A DNA stretch of 64,000 nt. It comes from Micromonospora sp. WMMA1947 (lineage in GTDB: Bacteria > Actinomycetota > Actinomycetes > Mycobacteriales > Micromonosporaceae). Of the stretch, positions 34,463 to 42,896 are shown piece after piece. The notes under the pieces are model-generated. The model had not been told where the DNA came from, did not search any database, and worked only from the letters and a program-made list of their open reading frames with translations. Position 1 is the first letter of the stretch. Every line of letters starts with the position of its first letter. The DNA lies in contig NZ_CP114909.1 of assembly GCF_027497355.1 (NCBI RefSeq), positions 6,247,080 through 6,311,079 of the forward strand, given 5' to 3'. The position numbers and the translations under genes were made by a program.

Positions 34463-34494
34463 GGGTGAGACGAACTCACCCGGTCCGGGTGAGG
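34463..34494. promoter_or_regulatory. Candidate shared operator: GGGTGAG inverted and direct copies
   Basis: GGGTGAG-ACGAA-CTCACCC (34463-34481) and a third GGGTGAG at 34488 lie between the divergent SCP2/debranching operon and the GH88-like gene. Nearby GGGTAT (34509) may be a -10 for the latter. Confidence 0.35.
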
Positions 34495-34524
34495 CGCGGC
34501 GCCGCGGCGGGTATCCCTGCGGCC

Positions 34525-35502
34525 ATGCCGACGACCGGGGACGCCACCGCCGACCGGGTGCTGCTCGCGTTGCTGACCATGCAGCGTGAGTCCTGGGAGC
34601 AGGGGATCCTCGGGCAGGCGCTGCTCGACCTGGGCCTGGACGAGGCCGCCGTGCTGGTCGCCGACGCCGCGGTGACCCGGCAACGGCCGGACGGGCGGCT
34701 CGGCGAGCCGGCCGGTTCGGTGGGCGCGGTGAACGGCGCCGCCTGCGGCGAGGTGGTCCGGCACGCCGCGCGCAGCACCGGCGACCGGCGGTACGCGGCG
34801 GCGCTGGACGCCCAGCTCGACTGGCTGGCCCGCCGGGCGCCGAGGGCGGCCGACGGCACGCTGTTCCACCTGCTCGACGGCCGCCAGGTGTGGGCGGACA
34901 CGGTCTACATGGTGGTGCCGCTGCTGGCGCTCACCGGCCGGACCGAGGCGGCCGCCGCGCAGGTCGAGGGGCACCGGCGACGGCTGCACGACGCACGTAC
35001 CGGCCTGTACGCCGCCCGCTGGGACGAGGACCGGGACGAGCTGGACCGGCCCGGGCCCTGGGGCACCGGCAACGGCTGGGTGGTCGCCGGGATCGCCCGC
35101 GCGCTGCGGCTCGCGCCGGACCGGCCGGGCGACCTCCGCGCCGAGCTGGCCGGGCACGCCGAGGAGGTGTTGCGCGCCTGCCTCGCGTACCGGGGCGCGG
35201 ACGGCCTGTTCCCCGACGTGCTGGACGAGCCGGACGCGTTCCGCGAGGCGAACACCGCCCAGCTGCTCGGGTACGCGGCCCTCAGCGGGGTGGCCGACGG
35301 GTGGCTGGCCCGGTCGTGGTTCGAGGTCGGGGCGGACCTGCTCGCGGCCGCCGCCCGGGGCATCGACGCGTACGGGCGGGTGACCGGGGTCAGCGGGGCG
35401 CCGGACTTCGAGCGCCCCGGTACCTCGCCCGAGGCGCAGGCGTGTCACCTGCTCGGGCACGCCGCGCTGCGCCGGGCCGGTGCGGCACTCAGCGCAGGAT
35501 GA
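34525..35502 (+). CDS. Glycoside hydrolase family 88/105-like protein
   Basis: 325 residues with the (alpha/alpha)6 barrel helices of unsaturated-uronyl hydrolases: RESWEQGILGQALLDLG, VWADTVYMVVPLLALTG near 128-144 (with the conserved Asp of the family), and WGTGNGWVVAGIARAL near 180. True GH88/105 enzymes cleave unsaturated uronic ends from polysaccharide fragments; the actinomycete relatives are not characterised. ATG at 34525. Its last 14 bases overlap the convergent DinB gene. Confidence 0.75.
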   Translation: MPTTGDATADRVLLALLTMQRESWEQGILGQALLDLGLDEAAVLVADAAVTRQRPDGRLGEPAGSVGAVNGAACGEVVRHAARSTGDRRYAAALDAQLDWLARRAPRAADGTLFHLLDGRQVWADTVYMVVPLLALTGRTEAAAAQVEGHRRRLHDARTGLYAARWDEDRDELDRPGPWGTGNGWVVAGIARALRLAPDRPGDLRAELAGHAEEVLRACLAYRGADGLFPDVLDEPDAFREANTAQLLGYAALSGVADGWLARSWFEVGADLLAAAARGIDAYGRVTGVSGAPDFERPGTSPEAQACHLLGHAALRRAGAALSAG

Positions 35503-35995
35503 GCCCGCGCACGTACGCGGCCTGACCGACGTGCTGGAAGTCGTCGTCGAGCACGCTCACCAGCCGCACGCCGAGCGTCACCGGCGGATCCCAGTTCTCG
35601 TCCACGATCCGGTCCAGGTCGGCCGCGCTCAGCCCGCGCAGGTACGCGAGGCTCCGGTCCACCACCGCCCGGTGGTAGTCCAGCAGAACGTCGCCGTTCT
35701 CGGGGCGTACCGCGGCGATCTGCTCCGGGCCGTGCCCGAAGCCGGTGTCGGCGGGATCGGGCCGCAGGCCGCACTTCGGCGCCCAGTCGCCGGTGGCCCA
35801 GAGCTGCGGCTCGCCCATCACGTCGGCCACGTGGTCGTCCTGGATCCGGGTCAGGTGCCAGACCAGCCAGCCGACCGGGTTCGCCCCGTCGGCCGGCGCC
35901 TGCCGCAGCTGGGCCGCGTCGAGCCCGTCGAGCGCCCCGGCCACCAGATCGGGCAACCGCCCGTACGCCTCGGTCAGCACGTCCTTCGCGTCCAC
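35489..35995 (-). CDS. DinB-family protein (DUF664-like)
   Basis: 168 residues of four-helix DinB fold with PVGWLVWHLTRIQDDHVAD, carrying a metal His, and DDDFQHVGQAAYVRGL at the end with the second metal His. DinB/YfiT-like proteins include mycothiol- or bacillithiol-dependent transferases, so a thiol-transferase role is possible. GTG at 35995 has GAGG 6 bases upstream. Confidence 0.82.
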   Translation of the reverse strand: MDAKDVLTEAYGRLPDLVAGALDGLDAAQLRQAPADGANPVGWLVWHLTRIQDDHVADVMGEPQLWATGDWAPKCGLRPDPADTGFGHGPEQIAAVRPENGDVLLDYHRAVVDRSLAYLRGLSAADLDRIVDENWDPPVTLGVRLVSVLDDDFQHVGQAAYVRGLILR

Positions 35996-36094
35996 GCGCG
36001 CCTCACTCCCCTGCCGTCTCGTGCGTACCCTCGGGCAGTACCGCGCAGCGTGCCCGGCAAACCTCGGCGCGGGCCCCGCCTCTAGGGTGATCGC

Positions 36095-36610
36095 GTGGTC
36101 GCGGCGCTGGAGCTGTATCTGGACACCGACGCCACCCGGCGGATCCGGGTGCTGTGGGATCTGCTGGAGTCCGACGGGGTGCCGAGCATGCGGTCGCTGC
36201 TGGCGCAGCGGCACCGTCCGCACCTCTCGCTGGCGGTCGCGCCCCGCCTGGACCCGCACCGCGTCGCCGAGGCGCTTGCCGGAACCGTGGTGGCCGCGCC
36301 GCTGCGGCTGGAGTTCCAGCACGCCGGGCAGTTCCTCGGGCGGGTGCTCTGGCTCGGTCCGGCGCCGACGGCCGAGCTGCTGGCGCACCACGCCGCGGTG
36401 CACGAGCGGCTGGCACGGGCCGGCGTCGAGGTGGTGGAGCACTACCGCCCCGGCCGCTGGGTGCCGCACTGCACGCTGTCCATGCGGGTGCCGAACCCGC
36501 TGATGGGCGCGGCGGTGCGGCGCTGCCTGGAGGTGCTGCCGCTGACCGCGACGGTGGTCGGCGCGGCGGTGGCCGACCACGCCCGCGACATCTCCCACCC
36601 CCTGCCCTGA
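36095..36610 (+). CDS. 2'-5' RNA ligase / phosphoesterase superfamily protein
   Basis: 171 residues with the two catalytic HxT/S motifs of the 2H superfamily: RPHLSLAV near 41-48 and VPHCTLSM near 126-133, about 85 residues apart as required. Members cut or join 2',5'- and cyclic-phosphate RNA bonds or act on small nucleotides. GTG at 36095 lies 6 bases after TAGGGT, suggesting a leaderless message. The specific substrate is unknown. Confidence 0.83.
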   Translation: MVAALELYLDTDATRRIRVLWDLLESDGVPSMRSLLAQRHRPHLSLAVAPRLDPHRVAEALAGTVVAAPLRLEFQHAGQFLGRVLWLGPAPTAELLAHHAAVHERLARAGVEVVEHYRPGRWVPHCTLSMRVPNPLMGAAVRRCLEVLPLTATVVGAAVADHARDISHPLP

Positions 36611-36823
36611 CCACCGGTACGCGCAGGTCCCGCACGATGATCGGCATCGGACCAGGATGTGGGCGGGACAGCTCGGCGGCGAGGCGGGTTTCGCGCCATC
36701 TGCGGCCACCCTGACGATCGGGGCCGAACCGACGCAAGCTGGTAAAAGCGCAGGTCAGAGCCATTCTGGCCCCCCGAAGACGTGCGGCCGGAGCGGCAGC
36801 GAAGCACGTCGAAGGAGAGCCTC

Positions 36824-37933
36824 ATGGCCGCACCCGTCGTCCGTTCCGTCACCGCCGACCACACCGTCCTGCTGCCCGGGCAGTCGACCACCGTCCGGGT
36901 TGACGCCTACCACCCCGACTCCCGGCTGCTGACGCTCGCCGGCCGGGTCAGCGACCCCACCGGCGTCACCTGGGACAGCCCGGTCCGGGTGGACCTGAGC
37001 GTCCCGCTGACGATCCAGCTCGCCAGCGCCTCGCCGGGAGTGACAGTCACACCGAGCGGCGCCGAACCGGGCCGCTTCACAGTCACCGTGCTGGCCGGCC
37101 GGGGCACGGTGACGCTGACCGCGACGGCGCGTGACGGCGCCGGACGCACCGGCACGGGCACCACCACGCTGACCGTGCCGCTGCTGGTCGGGATGAGCGC
37201 CGAGAAGGGGGCGCGGACCCAGCGGGCGGTGGCCGACTACCCGGGCATCCGTTACATGCGCGACTTCGGCACCGACGGCCCGGACGCGGACGCGCTGCCG
37301 GAACTGCCCGCGCTGACCACCGGCAAGTTCGCCGACGCGCCCTCGGCCGTCATGCACGTCAGCTGGAAGGACGACGTCGAGCAGCTGGCCGGCTGGCTCG
37401 ACGGCGTGGCCCGCCCGATCTACCTGACCTGGTACCACGAGCCGATGGGCGACGTGGCACCGGCGACGTACCGGGCGACGGCGAGCCGGGTGACCCAGAT
37501 CGTGGCCGCGCACCGCAACCGGCGGTGGGTGCTCGGGCACGGGCCGATCGTGACCCGCTACTGGCTCGACGAGGGGCGCGGCAACCCGGCCGACTGGGGC
37601 TACCCGGGCATGACCCACTACGGCGTGGACTGCTACTCCCGGGACACGGCCGCGTACTGGCCCGCCTCCCGGATGTTCGGCGTGGCCTTCGGCAAGGTGC
37701 GCGCCGCGTACCCGGGGATCCGGCTGCTGGTGCCCGAGTACGGGCTGAGCCGCATCGCCGCGGACACCACCGGCGCGGGCCGGGCGCGGACGATCCGGGA
37801 GCACGTCACCTGGCTGCGGCAGCAGAACGACGTGGACGCGATCGCGTACTGGAACAACTGGGCCGAGTTCGAGCTGGGTGACCCGCCACTCGAGGCCACG
37901 GCCTGGCGCGATCTCCAGGGGGGCGCGGCATAG
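36824..37933 (+). CDS. Putative glycosidase with N-terminal Ig-like module
   Basis: 369 residues. About 1-120 is a beta-sandwich (Ig-like: LPGQSTTVRVDAYHPDSR through TTTLTVPLLVGM). The rest is a TIM barrel of the GH26/GH-A type: IYLTWYHEPMGD near 195-206 places the acid/base Glu, and LLVPEYGLSR near 300 the nucleophile Glu; DAIAYWNNWAEFEL closes the barrel. No signal peptide is seen although extracellular substrates are usual for the fold. ATG at 36824 after AAGGAG. I call it by fold only; activity is not certain. Confidence 0.65.
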   Translation: MAAPVVRSVTADHTVLLPGQSTTVRVDAYHPDSRLLTLAGRVSDPTGVTWDSPVRVDLSVPLTIQLASASPGVTVTPSGAEPGRFTVTVLAGRGTVTLTATARDGAGRTGTGTTTLTVPLLVGMSAEKGARTQRAVADYPGIRYMRDFGTDGPDADALPELPALTTGKFADAPSAVMHVSWKDDVEQLAGWLDGVARPIYLTWYHEPMGDVAPATYRATASRVTQIVAAHRNRRWVLGHGPIVTRYWLDEGRGNPADWGYPGMTHYGVDCYSRDTAAYWPASRMFGVAFGKVRAAYPGIRLLVPEYGLSRIAADTTGAGRARTIREHVTWLRQQNDVDAIAYWNNWAEFELGDPPLEATAWRDLQGGAA

Positions 37934-37956
37934 ACTGCGCCCATGAGGCGGAGCCG

Positions 37957-38784
37957 GTGACCAGCGGGAGCGTGACGTACCCGGGCTACACCCATGGCTG
38001 CCTCGCCTACGACGACCCGGCCACGCTGCGCGCGCTGGCGGTCGAGCAGGTCAGCGCCGGTCTCGCCGCCGGTGAGCAGGTCTGGGTGGTTTGTCCGGAG
38101 GATCGCGCCACCGTCGCCGGCTGGCTGGCCTCGGTTCCCGGGGTCGACGCCGCGCGCCGGCGGGACGCGCTCCGGCTTGTTCCCGTCGGCGAGGCGTACC
38201 GGCACGACGAGATCGTCGACCCCGGCCGGCAGGTCCGGGCGTACGTGCGGGCCACCACCGAGGCGCTGACCGCCGGGCACACCGGCCTGCGGGTGCTGGC
38301 CGAGGCGACGAGCCTGGTCCGCACCACCGCCCAGCGGGACGCGTTCGCCCGCTACGAGCACCGGATCGACCACTGGATGCGGCACCGGCCGATGTCGGCG
38401 ATCTGCGCCTACGACCGCCGGCAGCTGGACGACGCGGCGATCGCCGAGCTGGCCTGCCTGCACCCGGAGACCAACGCGGACGTGCTGTTCCGGCTGCACG
38501 CCGGCGGCGACGACTCGGTGGTGGCGCTGGCCGGCGAGCTGGACCCGTCCAACCACCGGGACTTCGCCGCCGCGCTGGAACGGGCCGACCCGCGGCCGGT
38601 GGCGGGCCGGGTCGTGTTCGATGCCGCCGGGCTGCGTTTCGTCGACCACCGCAGCCTGCTGCACCTGCGCGACCACGCCCGCCGGCACGGCGCCGTCGCG
38701 GTGCTGCGCACCCCGAGCCGGGTCCCGGCCCGGCTGGTCGACCTGCTCGGCCTGTCCGAGGTACGGGTGGAGGTCGTCGGATGA
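37957..38784 (+). CDS. MEDS sensory domain plus STAS domain protein
   Basis: 275 residues. 1 to about 170 is a MEDS (DcmR-type sensory) domain: HGCLAYDDPATL, EYRHDE-like EAYRHDEIVDP, SAICAYDRRQL. About 180-275 is a STAS domain of the anti-anti-sigma type. At the site where RsbV-like proteins have the phosphorylated Ser (D-S-S-G-L), this one reads FVDHRSLL, so the Ser is replaced by His. GTG start; a six-codon mini-ORF ATG-AGG-CGG-AGC-CGG-TGA ends on it. It overlaps the next gene by 4 bases; the two form a signalling pair. Confidence 0.85.
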   Translation: MTSGSVTYPGYTHGCLAYDDPATLRALAVEQVSAGLAAGEQVWVVCPEDRATVAGWLASVPGVDAARRRDALRLVPVGEAYRHDEIVDPGRQVRAYVRATTEALTAGHTGLRVLAEATSLVRTTAQRDAFARYEHRIDHWMRHRPMSAICAYDRRQLDDAAIAELACLHPETNADVLFRLHAGGDDSVVALAGELDPSNHRDFAAALERADPRPVAGRVVFDAAGLRFVDHRSLLHLRDHARRHGAVAVLRTPSRVPARLVDLLGLSEVRVEVVG

Positions 38785-39743
38785 GGAGCGGCGCGGCCTC
38801 CGGCCACGTGGGCTACTTCCACGAGGCGTTCGTCTACGACTCCGACGAGGAGTTCCTGGCGGTGGCGCTGCCGTTCCTGATGGACGGGGTCGCGGCCGGC
38901 GAGCCGACGGCGGTGAACCTGGACGAGCGCAACACCGAACTGGTGCGCCGGGCGCTGCCGCCGGGTGCCGATGTGACGTTCCTGCCGGTCGGCGACGTCT
39001 ACGCCCGGCCCAGCGTCGCCCTGCGCGCCTACCGCGAGCTGCTGGCCTCGTACGTGGCGGCGGGCGCGGCGCAGATCCGGATGGTGGGCGCGCTGCCTCC
39101 GGTGCTGCTCGGCGCGACCTGGGACTGGTGGGCGCGTTACGAGTCGGCGATCAACCACGCCTACGACGACTTCCCGCTCTGGGGCATCTGCGCCTACGAC
39201 CGCCGGGGCACGCCCGCGCACGTGCTCGCCGATGTGGCGCGTACCCATCCGCTGGTGGCGCGGCCGGACGGCGGGCACGAGCCGGCCGGTCTCTACACCG
39301 AGCCGACGAGTTACCTGACCGAGTACCGCCCGGCGCCCACGGACCCGGTGCAACGGACCGCGCCGCTGGTCGAGCTGGTCGACCCGACGCCGGCGCGCGC
39401 ACGCGCGGAGGTCCGCGCCGCCGACCGCGGCCTGCTGCCGCCCGACGGCCTCGACGGCCTGGTCATCGCGGTCAGCGAGGTGGTCAGCAACGCGCTGCGC
39501 CACGGCGAACCGCCGGTGCGCCTGCGGTTGTGGCGCGCGCCGGACCGGATCGTGGTGACCGTCCACGATCGGGGGACGGGCCCCAAGGACCCGTACGCCG
39601 GGCTGCTGCCGGCCGGTGACGGTTCCGACGGCGGGCTGGGCCTGTGGATCAGCCACCAGAGTTGCGACCATGTGACGTACCACAGGGACGCGGGCGGCTT
39701 CACCATCCGTCTGACGGCGGGGAACCCGCACTTCCCGGTCTGA
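38781..39743 (+). CDS. MEDS sensory domain plus RsbW-like HATPase protein
   Basis: 320 residues. 1 to about 185 MEDS domain (YFHEAFVYDSDEEFLAVALPFL, GICAYDRRGTPAHV); about 190-320 GHKL ATPase of the anti-sigma serine-kinase type: N-box AVSEVVSNALRHG, G1 VHDRGTGP, G2 GGLGLWISHQS. ATG at 38781 overlaps the preceding stop. It is the natural partner of the MEDS-STAS protein: an anti-sigma-like kinase and its antagonist sharing a sensory domain. Ligand and sigma target unknown. Confidence 0.87.
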   Translation: MRSGAASGHVGYFHEAFVYDSDEEFLAVALPFLMDGVAAGEPTAVNLDERNTELVRRALPPGADVTFLPVGDVYARPSVALRAYRELLASYVAAGAAQIRMVGALPPVLLGATWDWWARYESAINHAYDDFPLWGICAYDRRGTPAHVLADVARTHPLVARPDGGHEPAGLYTEPTSYLTEYRPAPTDPVQRTAPLVELVDPTPARARAEVRAADRGLLPPDGLDGLVIAVSEVVSNALRHGEPPVRLRLWRAPDRIVVTVHDRGTGPKDPYAGLLPAGDGSDGGLGLWISHQSCDHVTYHRDAGGFTIRLTAGNPHFPV

Positions 39744-39879
39744 CCCCGACGCCGGTCGGCGGGCAGGGGGGCGGGGTGGGGCGAGCCTCGCGCGCGGACG
39801 CGGTACCGTAGCGCCTCATCGTGCCCTGCGGGGCGGTCATCCGCCGGCCTGGCGCTGGCGAACCGACGGAGGATGGCGC

Positions 39880-41349
39880 ATGTCCAACGGTGCCGAGCCG
39901 TTCGCACCCCATGACGACCTGTCCGCGCGGCCGCGGTTCGACCCCGCGTTGCGCGGCTACGACAAACGCCAGGTGGACCGGTACGTCGAGCAGATCGACG
40001 CCGAGGTGAGCGCGCTGACCGCCGCGCGGGACCGGGCGTACGCGCAGGTGCGCGACCTGACCGCGCAGGTGCAGCGGGCACAGGCCGAGGCGGTGGAGCT
40101 GCGCGACCGCCCGTCGCCGGTGGACCGGGCGTCCTTCCGCGACCTCGGCCCGATGGTCGACCAGATCCTGGACCTGGCCGAGAAGCAGGCCGGCCAGATC
40201 ACCGACGTGGCCAACCGGCGCGCGGATGAGGTCCAGGGGCAGGCGGAGAAGCTGCTGGCCGCCGCGCAGGAGCAGGCCGCGCGGGAGCGGCGTGAGCTGG
40301 ACGAGGAGCTGTCCGCCCGCCGGGCCGAGCAGGACCGGGTGGACGAGGAGCGGCGGGCCGCCGCGCAGGCGGAACTGACCGCCGTGCGGGAGCTGGCGGA
40401 GAAGCTGCGCGCCGAGGGCCAGGCCGTGCACGACCGGGCCCAGCAGGAGGCGAAGCGGATCACCGAGCAGAGCGCGCAGCAGGTCGAGCAGGCGCGCTCG
40501 GCGTCCGAGGCGCTGGTGAAGGCGGCGCGGACGCAGATCCAGCAGGAGGTCCAGGCCAACCGCAGCAAGGCGCAGCAGGAGCTGGCCCAGTGGCAGGCCA
40601 CCATGGCCAAGGAGTTGGACGAGCGGCGGGCCGCCGCCGAGCAGGAGCTGGCCGACCGGGCCGCCGCCGCGGAGAAGGACATCGCCGCGCTGGTCGCCGA
40701 GGCGCAGCAGTACGCCAACGAGGTCCGGGAGCGGGCCGACGAGGAGACGGCGGCGCACCAGGAGCAGCTGGCCGGCGTACAGCGGGAGATCCAGCAGCGG
40801 CAGGAGACGCTGACCGGGCTCAAGGCCGAGCTGGAGGCGGTGTCCCGGCAGCTGGAGGACACCCGCCAGGAGATCGCGACGATCGAGCAGACCGGCGCGG
40901 AGCTGGAGGAGCGGCTGGTCGGCGTACGCCGGGACCTGGCGGCGGAGAGCAAGCGGCTGGACGAGGCGCGGCGCGCGGCGGACCTGGCCGAGCAGCACGC
41001 CAAGGAGACCCGGGCCCGGGTGCAGCGGGAGGCCAAGCGGGTCGCCGACCTGGCCGCGGCGGCGGTCATGGCGGCCGCGGCGGGCGGCGGCGAGACCGCC
41101 GAGTACCCACAGGTGTCGGTTCGCCCGGCGATCGCCGTCCCGGCCGAGGTGGCGCCCCGGGCCGTGGACGGGCGGACCGAGCCGGACGCGATCGAGCCGG
41201 ACCGGTCGGAGCCGCCGGCCATCGAGCCCTTCGTCGAGCGGCTGGACGGGCCGAGCTTCGACGCGTTCGCGGTCCGCACGCCGGCCCCGCGCGGGGTGCC
41301 CGAGGCGGAGACCACGGGTACGGACAACGGCGTACCGGCGACCGCCTGA
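39880..41349 (+). CDS. DivIVA-like coiled-coil protein
   Basis: 489 residues. The DivIVA-type N-terminus (FDPALRGYDKRQVDRYVEQID near 21-41) is followed by long heptad coiled coils (about 40-400, rich in Ala, Glu, Gln) and an acidic, Pro-rich tail. Such proteins (Scy/FilP-like or cellulose-binding-protein-named actinobacterial paralogs) organise growth poles or act as scaffolds. The ATG at 39880 follows GGAGGATGG by 4 bases. A 14-bp hairpin follows the stop. Confidence 0.85.
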   Translation: MSNGAEPFAPHDDLSARPRFDPALRGYDKRQVDRYVEQIDAEVSALTAARDRAYAQVRDLTAQVQRAQAEAVELRDRPSPVDRASFRDLGPMVDQILDLAEKQAGQITDVANRRADEVQGQAEKLLAAAQEQAARERRELDEELSARRAEQDRVDEERRAAAQAELTAVRELAEKLRAEGQAVHDRAQQEAKRITEQSAQQVEQARSASEALVKAARTQIQQEVQANRSKAQQELAQWQATMAKELDERRAAAEQELADRAAAAEKDIAALVAEAQQYANEVRERADEETAAHQEQLAGVQREIQQRQETLTGLKAELEAVSRQLEDTRQEIATIEQTGAELEERLVGVRRDLAAESKRLDEARRAADLAEQHAKETRARVQREAKRVADLAAAAVMAAAAGGGETAEYPQVSVRPAIAVPAEVAPRAVDGRTEPDAIEPDRSEPPAIEPFVERLDGPSFDAFAVRTPAPRGVPEAETTGTDNGVPATA

Positions 41350-41355
41350 GCGTTC

Positions 41356-41388
41356 GGTGCCGCCGGCCCGGGCCGGGCCGGCGGCACC
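41356..41388 (+). terminator. Hairpin after the DivIVA-like gene
   Basis: Perfect 14-bp stem (41356-41369 with 41375-41388), 5-nt loop, 7 bases after the stop. Confidence 0.8.
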
Positions 41389-41473
41389 GCGTCTTGCTCA
41401 TCGAGCTTGCTCTATGCAAATATTTGGATCGTTCTGCTGGTGCATCTCGATCCTTTTGCGGGAGTTGACGGGC

Positions 41474-41848
41474 ATGCGGAAGATCTCCTCCATCGGCGCC
41501 TCCGTCGTCCTGACCGTCGCCGCGGCGGGCGCCGTGCTGGTCGGTTCGGCCGGACCGGCGAGCGCCGGATGCAGCCACTCGCACTCCAACGTGGACAGCA
41601 AGTTCGGCCAGCTGTTCAACGCCACGAACGTCAACATCCGCACCGGCCCGCACACCACCTGCGGGTCGGTCGGGTACGGCCAGCTCAGCCACACCGTCGA
41701 CTTCCACTGCTTCGCCAGCGGCGACCGGGTCACCGCGAACGGCCACACCACCTACACCTGGACCTACCTGCGCGACGTCACCACCGGCAAGTCCGGCTGG
41801 GTCGCAGACGCGCTGCTGGACAACCTCGGCGGCAACGTCGCCTGCTGA
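41474..41848 (+). CDS. Small exported SH3-like domain protein
   Basis: 124 residues. Signal peptide 1 to about 32 with Ala-Ser-Ala cleavage (GPASAG), then an SH3b-like domain: NATNVNIRTGPHTTCGSVGYGQ and SGWVADALLDNL match the bacterial SH3_3 pattern; four cysteines may pair outside the cell. ATG at 41474 after GGGAG. The upstream 41390-41470 is unusually AT-rich (CTATGCAAATATTTGG) and holds TTGCTC with a 17-base spacing to CAAATA, a possible promoter. Function likely in the wall or as a small secreted effector. Confidence 0.75.
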   Translation: MRKISSIGASVVLTVAAAGAVLVGSAGPASAGCSHSHSNVDSKFGQLFNATNVNIRTGPHTTCGSVGYGQLSHTVDFHCFASGDRVTANGHTTYTWTYLRDVTTGKSGWVADALLDNLGGNVAC

Positions 41849-41891
41849 CCGGGACCACCGGGAGGCCCCTCGGCGGGCAGAATGAGCGGGC

Positions 41892-42896
41892 ATGACCGGC
41901 CTGCACCCGCCCGTCGAGCCGTACGCCACCCACCGGATCCCCGTCGGTGACGGCCACGTCCTGTACGTGGAGGAAGTCGGCCGGCGCGACGGCGTACCCG
42001 TGGTGTTCCTGCACGGCGGGCCCGGCGGCGGCCTGGTGCCCGCGGCCCGCCGGTTCTTCGACCCCGCACGCCACCGGACCGTGCTGTTCGACCAGCGCGG
42101 CGCCGGCCGCAGCACCCCGCACGGCGAGGTGCGCGCCAACACCACCTGGCATCTGGTGTCCGACCTGGAGACCATCCGCCAGCGGCTGGGCATCGGCTCC
42201 TGGCTGGTGTTCGGCGGGTCGTGGGGCACCACGCTCGGCCTGGCGTACGCGCAGGCGCACCCGCGGCGGGTGACCGGCCTGGTCCTGCGCGGTGTGCTGC
42301 TGCTGCGGCGCGGCGAACGGGACTGGTTCTACCAGGGCGGGCTGCGCCACCTCCAGCCCGAGGAGTGGGAGCGGTTCGTCGCGCCGATCCCGGCGGACGA
42401 ACGCGACGACGTGCTGGCCGCGTACCACAGGCGGCTGCACGGCCCGGACGAGGCGCGGGCCCGGGAGTACGCGCGGGCCTGGGGCCGGTGGGAGGCGGTC
42501 AACTCGTCGCTGCGGCCCGACCCGGAGATGCTCGCCCACTTCACCGCCGACGAGCACGCGCTGCCGGTGGCCCGGATCCTGTCGCACTACGCGGTGAACG
42601 GCGGCTTCCTGACCGAGGGCCAGTTGCTCGACGGCGTGGATCGGATCCGGCACCTGCCCGCCGTGATCGTCAACGGCCGCTACGACCTGTGCTGCCCGCC
42701 GGTGTCCGCGTACGACCTGGCCCGCCGGTGGCCGGAGGCGACGCTGCGGATCGTGCCGGAGGCCGGGCACTCCGCCGCCGAGCCGGCCGTGACCCGGGAG
42801 GTGCTGCGCGCGCTCGACGAGGTGACCGCGCGGGTGGAGAGCCCGGCCGGCGAGCCTGGTCATCCGGAAGCGCCGCTGGCAGGATCGGCCGGGTGA
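41892..42896 (+). CDS. pip: Prolyl aminopeptidase
   Basis: 334 residues. Proline iminopeptidase motifs: HGGPGGGLVP at 48-57, GSWGTTLGLAYAQ with the catalytic Ser near 112, GRYDLCCPP with the acid, and EAGHSA with the His. It releases N-terminal proline from peptides in the cytoplasm. ATG at 41892. It overlaps the next gene by GTGA, so pip, the phosphoesterase and the phosphopantetheinyl transferase look translationally coupled. Confidence 0.92.
   Translation: MTGLHPPVEPYATHRIPVGDGHVLYVEEVGRRDGVPVVFLHGGPGGGLVPAARRFFDPARHRTVLFDQRGAGRSTPHGEVRANTTWHLVSDLETIRQRLGIGSWLVFGGSWGTTLGLAYAQAHPRRVTGLVLRGVLLLRRGERDWFYQGGLRHLQPEEWERFVAPIPADERDDVLAAYHRRLHGPDEARAREYARAWGRWEAVNSSLRPDPEMLAHFTADEHALPVARILSHYAVNGGFLTEGQLLDGVDRIRHLPAVIVNGRYDLCCPPVSAYDLARRWPEATLRIVPEAGHSAAEPAVTREVLRALDEVTARVESPAGEPGHPEAPLAGSAG

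Noticed and set aside
31963..34524. A plus-strand open frame antisense to the debranching gene that runs into the GH88-like gene
   Set aside because: Only the part from 34525 shows a family; the rest mirrors the minus-strand debranching and SCP2 genes.
36657..36823. Short open frame before the putative glycosidase
   Set aside because: No ribosome-binding site, and the downstream gene has a strong start of its own.
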